From contig JBANDB010000003.1 of NCBI GenBank assembly GCA_037576215.1, positions 1,612,001 through 1,676,000 of the forward strand: a DNA stretch of 64,000 nucleotides, written 5' to 3'. This DNA is from Armillaria gallica (taxonomy: Eukaryota > Basidiomycota > Agaricomycetes > Agaricales > Physalacriaceae). Positions 47,896 through 58,415 of this stretch are shown here, piece after piece; position 1 is the first letter of the stretch, and the number at the start of each line of letters is the position of its first letter. The notes below the pieces were generated by a model that worked only from the letters and a program-made list of their open reading frames with translations, was not told the origin of the DNA and ran no database searches. A program made the position numbers and the translations under genes.

Positions 47896-49330
47896 ATGGT
47901 CCGTCCGCCCCCCTTGCGACTTCATGGTAAGTGCTTCTTTTCTTAGTGGGAAACAATAGGATTGATACCATGTGTCGACAGATGATAATCTCAATCCTGG
48001 TCCCCTCTATGATTCGTTCTACTCTGGGAGACCACTCATGCGATCCGGACTGCCCGGACGTTTTTTTTCACGAGTCTGTGACTCTGATGTGAGATGGCTG
48101 GTAATCGCTGGTACGTTCAAGCGCGCTCTTCTTAATTTTCAGCCGATTCTAATCATACCCTGTGCCAGTGACCGTTATCAACTTTTTCAGGCTCTCTTAC
48201 TCGTATGTGTCTCGTCTTCAGTTGACCCTCGCGTGACTATATTTGCATCGTAGAACGGTACGTGCCTGCCTAAACTGAATTATGCTCTCCTGAACCCGGC
48301 ATCTCAGTTGAACGCTTTTCACGATGCCGATGTTGATAGCAGCCGTTGAGTGATATGAAAGTCTTGTGTCACTATTTCCCTGACACTCGGTGACTTTAGT
48401 CGGGGCCACGAAGCTGGGTACAGTATCGATCACGCTGGGCGTGGTGTTTTTTGCAGCCTGCCTGATAGAAACCTTTGGCTTTGTGTGCGCCGTTACGGTG
48501 AGGCCTTTTAATCTTGATAACTTGCCCACGTCAACTTTGAGCGCTGTGTGTTAGCGGCAGCTAGCACTTATACGAATATATGTGGACTTGACATTCATAT
48601 CCGGCGTGTCGTTGGCGGCCGCCGGCATTATCGACGCTATCGCATACTTTGCCTTCGCGGTAAATCATTCTTCTGGTCTCGACCACGTTTACTGACACGA
48701 CTCAGGACGATATCATTGAGGAATGCCAATCGCTCGCTTCCAGCCGTGCGTTTGGTGTAAAGTCGCTCTTTGTACGTTGTCCAATGCCATTGCTTCAATT
48801 GAACAACCTTATCTTTCAGTTGAGCAGCGAGGTAGCCCATGGCCAACGCACTCGATCCTCCACATGGAGAACGCAACACGTACGTTTCCTCTCGCGGTAC
48901 TACATCGTCTCTCACCTATGATCCAGAATGCGGCAACGCTTGGTCAAACCGCGCATCTAGCGAAATTCTTGCTATTCTTTTTTTCTACTTAATCCCTTCA
49001 ACCTTATCTTACCTTCTTGCCTACACATACCACCGACAAACGCACGACCAGCAAATCCGTCGTCGAGGATCAATCCGAATGGACCGTTTTGTCAACAACA
49101 GCGTCAGCATAAGTCCTGGGCACAATAGCTATTCTGATCGCTCGCACGCAGGCCCAGAAATACCCAAGGCAGGTAACAGACGAGGGGCCCCGCTTACATC
49201 GCCGGTGAAAGGTAGCCGCTGGAGTGATTCCTCGACTGTATCTGTATCCTTGTCTCCGGGTCCACCGAGCTATGGTGCTGGGACTCGTTTCGGGCAATAC
49301 GATGTTCATCTCACTGGCTACGCCGAGTGA
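47896..49330 (+). CDS. Four-helix membrane protein B
   Basis: The first exon, 47896-47926 (MVRPPPLRLH), splices to 47982 with phase agreeing. Later exons are clear: KLGTVSITLGVVFFAACLIE with GFVCAVT, then YVDLTFISGVSLAAAGIID and AIAYFAFADDIIEECQSLAS, and finally SEILAILFFYLIPSTLSYLL with a Ser/Pro-rich cytosolic tail ending at 49330. DDIIEECQSLASS corresponds to NDIINECATYSTG of protein A, which supports paralogy. The region around 48110-48330 is unresolved. I could not find a splice path that keeps the first helix open, so this copy may be partly broken. Confidence 0.6.
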
Positions 49331-50809
49331 GGGTCTACTCCACTACATCCCATTCCGAACTCTTACGTCCCTAATTGTCTAGCACTGTAGCTCTAGCGTC
49401 CTTGGATAGTTTCATGATTGCTAAATAGTCTATAAACTGCTGTGTAATCTAGCCTCGAATATTACTATCATGAGACCGCACATGTGGAAATGGAGTTCAA
49501 GAATGCATGATATCTGGCGAGTGACCAGACGGCGATATAGCTGTAGAGACAATTTGGATATCGATTTTACCGGGCGTACGGGACCAGGGCTTAACAGGCA
49601 ATGCAAAGAAGAATCATCTCGGACGGTTCTTGTCCTTCGATGGTAAGCCAAATGTCTTGGAGATCCCACGAACGCCAGTAGGGCACATAATCGAGCCTAC
49701 TCCACTGACAAAAATACGCCGACTCTCTTCTCCTTGGATTCCGCGCTTTTTGATTTGCTTTCTATTGAACGGCAGCAAAAGCCTCGATCACTAGGAGCGC
49801 GATTCTGTCCGGTAGGAGCGACAGTGCATCATCATTTGCTTGGAATTAGTAGTTGAGGCCCTATGATGTACCTCGATCAAGTTTAGCGCCATCAAGGAAA
49901 ATACCGACGTGCTTCTTCGTCTTGAATGGTACCAATGAGTGGAATGCAAGCATTAACAATGGGATATTTGTCTAGGAACGCGGCGATGCGCTAAACCGGC
50001 GGCAGAACAGCCAGAATTCACAAGTATCACAGCCACGGGACCAGGTTGATGGTATCGGGATTCGGAAGGAATCATCAGGCCAGAGCCGCCCAAACCCGCA
50101 GATGACCCGTGAAACAAATGAACAGTCAGCATCCATCTATACAACCTCTTGTCAACAAAACACTTAGCAACACAAGGCACATAGGGCTCACACTCACTTA
50201 CACGGATGCATACCCTGCATTGTAAATCATGGCAGTGGACGATGTGGCTACAATCACCGAACTGATCGAATCTGCGCCACAACCCCAGTAAAAATCACAT
50301 CAATGCCCACGAATACTGTGGAATTTGCATAACCTTACCTTGTATTATTCAAAACGATGAAGTTCCATATATGACCATCTTGGCACCACAGGCCCTAGAA
50401 GCATCGTTTTGCTGCGTTCCCATCGCCCATTTGAAGTATACCCAATCTTTGGGCTTGCCTGATTTTCTGTGACTGTACCTGATAGTACAACTTTTGCCGT
50501 CAAGCACGGCACCTTTATCGGGTATCCCGGAAATAGATCGACAAGACCGCGCTAGTAGGAAGAGTTGCCACACCTAAGCCCTATTCACTACTCAACAAGA
50601 TCGTGGTGAAAGCGACATCTTGAAACCTATGAATGCATACTCTTGGACAGACACCCCGTGTCACCAGACTTGGCCAAACCCCGAGACCGCAGCATGCAGT
50701 CCCACAAGGCGGCTCATTGTGTTTCGTCTATAACTTCCTTGATATCTGGACGGTTAACTCCGCGCTAGTAGTAGTAGTAGGGATTTTCGTCGACGCCGAA
50801 GAAGACACA
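49331..50809. other. Intergenic, no gene seen
   Basis: Short frames at 49430-49669, 49953-50282 and 50349-50573 on the minus strand lack starts, splice signals or recognisable content. A short run of GTA triplets lies at about 50766-50780. Confidence 0.45.
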
Positions 50810-51120
50810 CTAGACGAGCATCAGGTACGATCCCTTCGCAGCTTCATAAATTCCTAGAAGGAAATAGACAAGCATTGCAGTTTTTATTGCTTCCTTGCAA
50901 GCTGGAGTGATGGGCCAGAGGGAGACACTGATGCCTAGCCACATTCCGGGAGGAATCTTCGGAGGAACGTTACCTGAATTAAGTCTCGGTGAAACATTGC
51001 AACTAAATGTGGGTGCCCGGACCCACCTGTGGGAATGCTCCGCAAAAGATTGAAGATGAACAGAGCGCTAGCCGCTCTGTTCACAAAGATTGAGATCGCG
51101 TGTTTATCCCACGACGGCAT
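50810..51120 (-). CDS. Small hydrophobic protein, 85 aa, unknown
   Basis: Exons 51120-51027 and 50973-50810 join in phase. The product starts MPSWDKHAISIFVNRAASAL and has a hydrophobic segment there. A Pro-rich turn (GNVPPKIPPGMWLG) and a second hydrophobic stretch (TAMLVYFLLGIYEAA) follow. Two membrane helices are likely. No family is recognised. The even composition and clean splice suggest a real gene. Confidence 0.45.
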
Positions 51121-51295
51121 AGGAAGGGTCGCTCAAGGGTCTCCATACATCAAATAGACGTCGAAGACAATTGTCGCCGGACGTTCGAGGCGACTTTTTG
51201 AATGGCCGCGATACCGAAAGAAGCTCTATGAGCGAATCAACACACACAATGAACGCTATCGGTAGTGTCCGGCGATTGGGCTATTTTTCGAAGAC

Positions 51296-51712
51296 CTATT
51301 TTTTGGAAGAAGTCGCGGCACCGCAGTTTCGTCGGATTTGAGGAGCAGTGGACTTAGAGGACAGTTTGATCCACGTCCTGGTCAGCAAGTAAGGTTTGTT
51401 GAATTGAGCGATACTCGCAGAATCATCTGATTCGATATCGGTTCGATCGTCGGCGTTTCCAGTTATTCCAGCGGCAAACAAACGGGGACCCTCGGGAAAG
51501 TAGTGACAGCTTGGAAAGCCTCCCGTACCGCAATCAGCGAATATCATGCAAGTACATACCAGCGGGAGTAATGAAAAACGAGGAATGTGAATCACATTAA
51601 GGAGCAATGCAGTGACAGTCCTTCTGATGGAACTCTGGAGCATTTTTGACAATAAGAGGTCCATTTTTGTAGTCGACGGGCGGTGTATAGATAACGCACC
51701 GAACGAGTCCAC
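51296..51712 (-). other. Open frame, possibly a gene divergent to GPI11
   Basis: Open for 138 codons, but the first ATG within it is about 17 codons in. An internal GTATGT donor after FSLLPL hints at an intron. No recognisable domain. It may be an exon of an unidentified gene. Confidence 0.25.
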
Positions 51713-51828
51713 GTAGCACAGGTTGAGGAAAAGAGTGACATAAGCAAAGTGACAAAATAAACGTTATCTTATCTTATCCTGATCACGTAATCGTTATCTC
51801 GCTATTTTCAGCTTTTCCTCTCACCACG

Positions 51829-52958
51829 ATGACCAAAAGGAAAACTAAGGCAGCTACAATGGCTCCCGATAGCGCAAGCGACGTTCCAAACAGCGGTGGC
51901 GTACCAAGGAACGAGGCCGGATTTTTCCCTTTTGCTCGGTACACTTCTGTCGTCGGTGTCCACACAACTTTACTTCTCTTCACCGTTCTTTTTCTGCCGC
52001 GGACAAAATTTCTCTCGGAGTTGGCCCAACGGAGTATCGATTTTAGCCAGTTGACGTCGCGTGACAGGCCTCAGCATCATTTTCTAGAGGCTCTAACCAT
52101 CAGCCCAGCCATGACTGTCGCGTGCATGTGTGCTGGCAGCGTCGTGTTGCAGGGCTGGTGGGGAGGCTGGATCAGAGATTGGTGGTTTGACTACACCTCG
52201 AGGGGATTTGAAGACAGCACACGTGTACAGAAGGCGGCATTTAACAGCCGGAAACTGTCTGTAAGCGCCCTGTTACGGTGTCCATCTGATGAACATATTT
52301 TTTAATTCTATTTTACCACAGGCACTGAGAAATGCGTGGGCACTGACCCTCGCAAGCTCCGCCGTATTTCATGGCGTACTCGTACTTTTCGGGGCACCGC
52401 TTTTAAGGTTGTTCGATCTTCTCCTGGTTTTCGCATCACAATATAACATTTGCATCAAGCCACTGGTTGCAGACCTATCTTCTAGCGCTTTTCTTGTCTA
52501 TTCTCGTCATCTTTACGCCCGCCTACACCTATGGACCACCCACGCTGTCTTCTGATACAGAGTCCCTGGTCGTCAGGATGACTTGGGTCAGACTTTTCGC
52601 CGAGTTTTCGTGAGTCTCGTTATGCTACTCCCGACAATGATGTTCTAACAGTCGAGATAGCGTAAGGACGCCTGTAGAGCGAGCCATTGTCTACCCTGCT
52701 GTAGGCACATTGGTCGGTTGTTGGGTCGGTGCAGTCCCCATCGCGCTCGACTGGGATCGGCCATGGCAGGCGCGTTGTCTTTCTTGATTGGCGGTTGCGT
52801 CTCTATATCTGAATATCCATACTTAGGCATGGCCGTTAACACCCACCTTTGGCGCCTTGGCAGGATACATCTTGGCATCGATGGTCGCCCTTACAGCTAG
52901 TGCAATTACATCTCTAGCAATGGAGAGTATACGAAATGAGCGACAGAAAGTTGTTTAA
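51829..52958 (+). CDS. GPI11: GPI-anchor biosynthesis protein, PIG-F/GPI11
   Basis: Gpi11/PIG-F is an ER membrane protein that helps add ethanolamine phosphate to GPI precursors, as partner of Gpi7/Gpi13-type transferases. Exons 51829-52260, 52322-52407, 52460-52609, 52652-52769 and 52827-52958 give 305 aa with phases closing. Membrane segments include [54 protein letters not shown] and [17 protein letters not shown]. The family's C-terminal signature [17 protein letters not shown] is completed across intron 4. That intron starts with GC (GCGCGT), not GT. Confidence 0.88.
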
Positions 52959-53294
52959 TGCAATCGTGTGAATCCTCGTGAGTACATCCAACAAATACGC
53001 TTTTGGTGATGCAAACTAGGAAGGCCTTACTTGTCGGACAGGACTGTACCGCTTTGTATTCTTATCCAGCTGGAGCCAGCTCGCTGTTTGAACTAGAACA
53101 CTTATCTGTTACTATTAACGGGGGACAATGAAACCAGCTATACTTGGTCCGCAGTTCTGTCTTCTTCTCGATAAGACCTTGACTGGCCCACTGCGCCTCC
53201 ACTTGCATTTCAATCAGTGGACGCTTCTATTATTTTATGATTCATCGAATGATATCTCCATGCTAATTGTCATTTGGTCCACAGGACATAGACA

Positions 53295-53740
53295 ATGATA
53301 GTGCCTCAGCGGCTTACTTGGTCAGCTGGTGCAATTGCTTTTTACGTCGGCCGACTCAACAGCACCGCTCCAATCGCTCGGTATTCTCCGCGTGCATGGC
53401 TTCCTTGGGCACTCGGTAAGTAGATTTCGGCGATGTTGAACCTAAGGCCTGAAGGCCAACATACCCAGAGAAAAACATCATACGGCGCCAATTGGGACCA
53501 GCGGCCATCACTCACCACTGCTCTTCTCTGAGCGTCATACAGGCGCATTCCCATGCGGATGATCTTATCTTGACTTTCGGCACGATCCGACAAGATAGAC
53601 AACATGAACAACATGAACGGCGATCTGCAATTCATGCTCATGGATATGAGTTACCACTCTTTGCCATTCGATTGTTCTTTGTGGCTTTTCATGTGGCCGT
53701 TGCATCTCCTCTTTGTCGCTCCGCATTCTTTGACCTTTGA
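53295..53740 (+). CDS. Possible two-exon gene, unknown
   Basis: Exons 53295-53415 and 53469-53740 give 130 aa, with good GTAAGT and CAG sites and agreeing phase. The start is MIVPQRLTWSAGAIAFY. The second exon is rich in His and Gln and ends in a hydrophobic stretch (LFAIRLFFVAFHVAVA). No family is recognised, and chance cannot be excluded. Confidence 0.3.
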
Positions 53741-54019
53741 TTATCACCTGAGCGGGAGAATGCAGTGTCTGATTGATTTGGCCGTTGCAAAATTCTCAAT
53801 GACAATGCCGGGCCGCCCGCACACATGCTCTCATTCTCGCTATTCGATTGCAACGTGAGTCATAGTTAAGTCCTATCTACTTTCCCTGTACCTGACTTCG
53901 TTGCTAGAGCAAATCAATTCACAACCATTTTCATTTCGTGGTGTCTTCAATAGATTGACGGGAGTAGGCTTCATATTCACGCCTCCAATACTTTCATTGA
54001 TATCTCGCAGATAATAGTA

Positions 54020-55771
54020 TCAAATGTCATCAACGCCCCCAACTGGTTCTTGCCGGCCCTTCGATTCGGGATTAGGGTTTCCGTCTTCTTTGGCCTTGTC
54101 CTCCTTCTCCGGGTCCTTCGTCCTATCGGCAGTCTCGGTCTCGTTCTCGCTGGTGTGGTGAGATTTTTCAGGAGATTCGGTGGCGCTTTTCGAGAGCTGA
54201 GGACTCCCTTTCTTGGATGAATTATCGCTAAGTTTATTCTCTGGGAATCTCAGTGTATACTGCTTCGAAAGCTCCTTCTGAATCATTTTATCAATCTCCT
54301 GCATCTTTACCTTTAATCTTCCCAGAGTGACGTGCATTGTCTCAGCGAGAGCGCTTCTGTCACTGTTGGAGAGAAACGAAATGAACTCTGATTTCTTTCC
54401 TTGGAAAGCTGTGCCTTTGGGTATCCCTTCGGCATGGGCGTACGCAGGTGACGTTTTGGGGACGGACTGGATGATTGAGAAAGGACGCCCATTTAGCTGT
54501 TCAACACTGTCTTTTGAAATTACAATAGCGTCCAGACAACCGAGAGGGCCTAGTTCTTTCAACTGAATGCGTATTTCAGTGAAAGAGGATAGTAAAAGAA
54601 CTATTCGCTTACCGTTCGAAAGTTTGTTCCAACCAGTCTTGTGGAGTGTTTGTGGAGTTTGAAATACACGGCAGTGGCCTGAATGTGTTCAATTCCGGGA
54701 TGGGTTTTGATATCTTGATATTCAGCCTTCCGTTTCCTCTCATACCAATCTAATAGCTGACGGCGTTATTGCATCAGCCATGGGACATACATCTATGAGC
54801 TTCTCGACTTACAGGACCCACTGCAATTGAAACGAGATTCGCTCCAGACTGGGCACAAGCTGCCGCGTGGGCTAATGTTCCAACAAGATCTAAATTGGTG
54901 AGAATCTGGCACTTGCGCTCGAGATAATTCGAAGCAAGGATCCCTTCTTCTGTGGCAGGGATCTAGGTTCTGGTGAGAATCACACTACCCGCAGATGACG
55001 TGTGACGCTTACAGTGACGACGATAGAGTCCCTATTCACACCGCTTTCCTCGAACATATCAATCAACCGAATGGCGTTCCTCAAGATTCTGTTGGCGTTA
55101 CCATGAAAGCGTGGGTCGACAAAGGTGATATGTGGGCCAGGGGCTCTATCTATCATTGGTTTTCCGAGTTCAACGATCTATGAGTAATCATCAAAAACCG
55201 CGTTAATCGCAAAGACCTGGCAAAGAAACTGACAAGACGCTCTAAAACAGCCGCGTTCAGGCTGGGAGCCTTCATCTTGCCCTTGTCACTATGGGTGGCG
55301 ATTGATAAGTCTTCTGTCGATTCTATTGGTGCTTAATTAACTTACTGGTCATCCAGCGACATCTTCACTGCAACCCAGAGGTGGTAATAAATGTTAGGCG
55401 AATTAAGTGCGTCGAGAAGATGCGTCGGACTTAGCATACTTCCGTCGAGGTCGTGATATGAGAGGCCTGTCGATCACGGTCAAGTCCAAAGATTTCCTGT
55501 AATAAGTGTACATACTTTCCAAATCAACCGTTTCCGTCATGACAGCTGTATTTGCCTTTCTGAAGTAGTTCCGCAATGTAGGAGGTGTTTTATTTCTTGG
55601 CTTCGCAAGGACTGTCCTCTTGCTGCTTTTAGACGCGTAACTGATCGCGTTTCTCGTGGGGAACAGTGATGGAAATGGATCCTGGGCGCTGGAAGTTGAT
55701 GGCTCCGGAGACGCGGGTCTTGATGAGAAGGCGGGCTGATCCGATGGAGCGGGTTCGTGTAGTTGGGTCAT
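54020..55771 (-). CDS. Transaldolase-like protein, catalytic lysine not seen
   Basis: The first exon, 55771-55516, is Ser/Pro-rich and ends MTETVDLE. It joins in phase to 55466-55346 (LSYHDLDGSMLSPTHLLDAL), then to exons carrying KMKAPSLNAAVLERL and ITFVDPRFHGNANRILRNAI. The transaldolase core follows: IPATEEGI, TNLDLVGTLAHAAACAQSGA and LVSIAVGPLLDWYERKRKA. In known transaldolases a lysine in the KIASTWEGI strand forms the Schiff base with the sugar. Here the aligned residue is threonine (VVTIPATEEGI), encoded just before an intron whose phase fits. The C-terminal exon adds an acidic, disordered tail ending at 54020. It may be a non-catalytic or altered relative. Confidence 0.75.
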
Positions 55772-57327
55772 GGCGTCTGTGGTTGAGTATATGCGAGGCG
55801 GGTGGCATGGACAAGTACTTATAGCACCGAGATGCTTGGTCAATAGGCCACTGAATGACCATATTATCGAACAAAGGATGGGTGGCTCTGACCCGTGATC
55901 GTGCCACTCATGACACTTTGTAGCTTTGTGTACTGAGACCAATCATCTTGTGCGCCTTCGCAATTTGACTTATCATTGATATCATCACTGCAGCCTTCAT
56001 TTCGACGCGGATAAGATGAAACAGCGTAGAAAAATGGATCACACGATGATAAAATTTAAGCGAGGTCAACAAGGAGTAAAGTCAAGCGTACACACGGCCC
56101 TCCGAGCCTTGAAAATCCGCAAGCATGAGAAATAATCCGAACATCGCCGAAAGACATTCTCCTACAGGCGGAAACGGAACACACTGTAAAGATTTTTTTC
56201 CACCATTGATGCGGCACTCTCCGTATATTTCATCGCATGTTGTCCGATAACAAAGGAAAACGTTGCCTTGAAAGTGGCTGTGTCGCCGGGGAATGATTCC
56301 CTGCTCGCGAGTTAATATCTAAATTTCAATAGTTCTATGGTCCCCAGAGGTTGGCAGTTCGGAGAATTAAAAAAATCCTCCTCGCTTCAGTAGACGCGTG
56401 TCTTTGACTCCTGTATAAGTACAAGGCGGAAGACTGAGCCTCATGTATATCGGAACAGAGCTGTATAGCTGTTTCGCCTTTAAAGTACTTCTTATTCAAG
56501 TAGTACTCGGACTCAGGCTCGTTTTGATATGATCAGGAACATATCCTGACGCGCAATTTCCTTTGCCTGGACCGCTGTATTAGTGTTTGACATATTTTCC
56601 TGATTTTCGAATCACGTCCTCCTGTCTCTGACGTCGTTGCTACTTCATGCCAGGACGCCAATCTGAGAAATCTTCAGAAGCACCTAGCGTCCTGGCAGGA
56701 ACACCCGATAATTTAGAGCTTGTGACTCTTTGGAATCCATCATGGTGGTGCTATAACAGAATTTATTACAGACGCGTGGTTGGGGAAACGAAAATAGAAG
56801 GGTGACAAAGTAAATTGAAAATGCTGCGTACTTTGGGGTTACGGGGCAAACATTGAGGGGAAAGATTTCCGAGCCGCCCGAAGACCCGCAAATGTCATGC
56901 TGCTTATATTTGAGAGACTATACGAGACTATACGCTCACCAAGCAGTCTACGCTGGCTGTTGTACTATTTCCAAAAGCTAAACGACTCGGTTCTCGTAAT
57001 GGATCACCACACCGATCGCAGAATGATCTACCTCTTACGAGATTTTCTCTCGAACCTTTCCTTCCATCTTCGATTATCGATATCAGGTGCCATAATGTTG
57101 CCGATATCTTGCGATCGGAATCTTCGTTGTTGCTGAACTATGATGGTGATGAAATCAAAGTCAAGAGAGCGAGGGTAAAAGAGGTATATTCAACCGAGGA
57201 GAATATAGGTATGTAGGTATTTCCAAGGAATCCATGACAACGACAGCGGGGTATGCATGCTCTACAACAACACGAGTAAAATACGAGTAAATATACAGAA
57301 TGTTTAAAACACAGTTCAGCAAGACAA
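55772..57327. other. Intergenic, no gene seen
   Basis: Flanking sequence between two minus-strand genes. Only short frames are present (for example 56897-57136), without recognisable content. Promoter elements of the transaldolase-like gene should lie just above 55771. Confidence 0.45.
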
Positions 57328-58415
57328 TCAACGATGAATGGGAGCCCGTTCAGAGGAATATGAATGCCAAGTGTCCATCCCGTGGTCTGGCTGAGAATAG
57401 AATGACGGTAGAGGGTTCGAATAATGGTTCGTTGTATGCGAAGCATGGTGGGCCTGCACGAAGACGTCAATTCAGACAATAAACGCGAAGCCAGAAGTCG
57501 CGAACTTACCGCGTAATTTTCATCTTCCACCTTAACGGCCCCATAGTGCCCGCCCCCATTCGAGTGATTCGAAAGACCTTGATGAGAAGAAAGCGGCGGA
57601 CGAGGGTTTACTGGAGAATTCGACGGATGCATTTGTGCAGGCTGTGGGGGTAAGACAAAAGAATGTCATTATACGGTCCCAAAGACCCCCCTCGGTGTTG
57701 GTGGGCTACAGCAAAGCCGGGGAGTGGTAAAAGGGAATAACACTCGCCGAAAATGGGGGACTGGATGTTGCACTCGAGCCTGAGGGGGTGTTGGGCATTT
57801 GGAACGTGGGCGTGTTGATGCTGTAGAGCGAGTTGGACCCCGAGTTGTGCGAGGACACGTTCCCGTATTGAGACCCGTGTGGGATCGTCAACGGAGGTGG
57901 CGGTCGGAGGTCGTTCATATGCGTCGGCGCGTCCTGGCGGGCAGTGAGCGGGGTGGCGGGAAAGCGACGAGAACGCGCGACATACCATGTAAACTTGGTC
58001 GTCCATGTCAGCTTTTCTTCGCTTAAAGTCTCGATCCATGTTCCGCGAGTCATGGGAGATCGTCCGCCGCGTGACCTCTAGAGGCAAAGGGCGGCCGGCG
58101 GAGGTATCAGAAATCATGCGGCGGAGCTCCTCGTTTTCTTTGTGCAGTCGGCCATTCTCTTGTTCCAGCTCGCGAATTTTGATGAGCGGCGGTGGTAGGG
58201 CAGCGACCTGGTCGGGGGATACGCCGAGCGCAGTTTGGAGCTTGGTCACGGTCTGCTCCAACTAGAAATTGACAGGGTGGTGAGGGTGCGTCGGGCAGCA
58301 ACACATACGGACGGACCTGTTCAATGTAAGCCTTTCGCTTAGCTCGATGGCGGGCTTGAGCCTTCGCATTACGGCTTCGCTCAGGGCGTTCTGTGTGTGC
58401 CGAGAGGGAGGACAT
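57328..58415 (-). CDS. bZIP transcription factor
   Basis: The basic region RSRNAKAQARHRAKRKAYIEQ shows the N-x7-R DNA-contact pattern. It is followed across a 55-nt intron by a leucine-zipper region LEQTVTKLQTALGVSPDQV and a second helix IRELEQENGRLHKENEELRR. Downstream exons are Pro/Ser/His-rich (RPPPPLTIPHGSQYGNV). The last exon starts after YAA and ends HSYSSERAPIHR at 57328. The first exon runs from the ATG at 58415, but the CACACAG just inside it could be an acceptor, so an upstream exon is possible. The target genes are unknown. Confidence 0.82.

Noticed and set aside
56200..57130. Possible gene in the AT-rich gap before the bZIP gene
   Set aside because: Short frames only, no splice-consistent chain, no recognisable motif.
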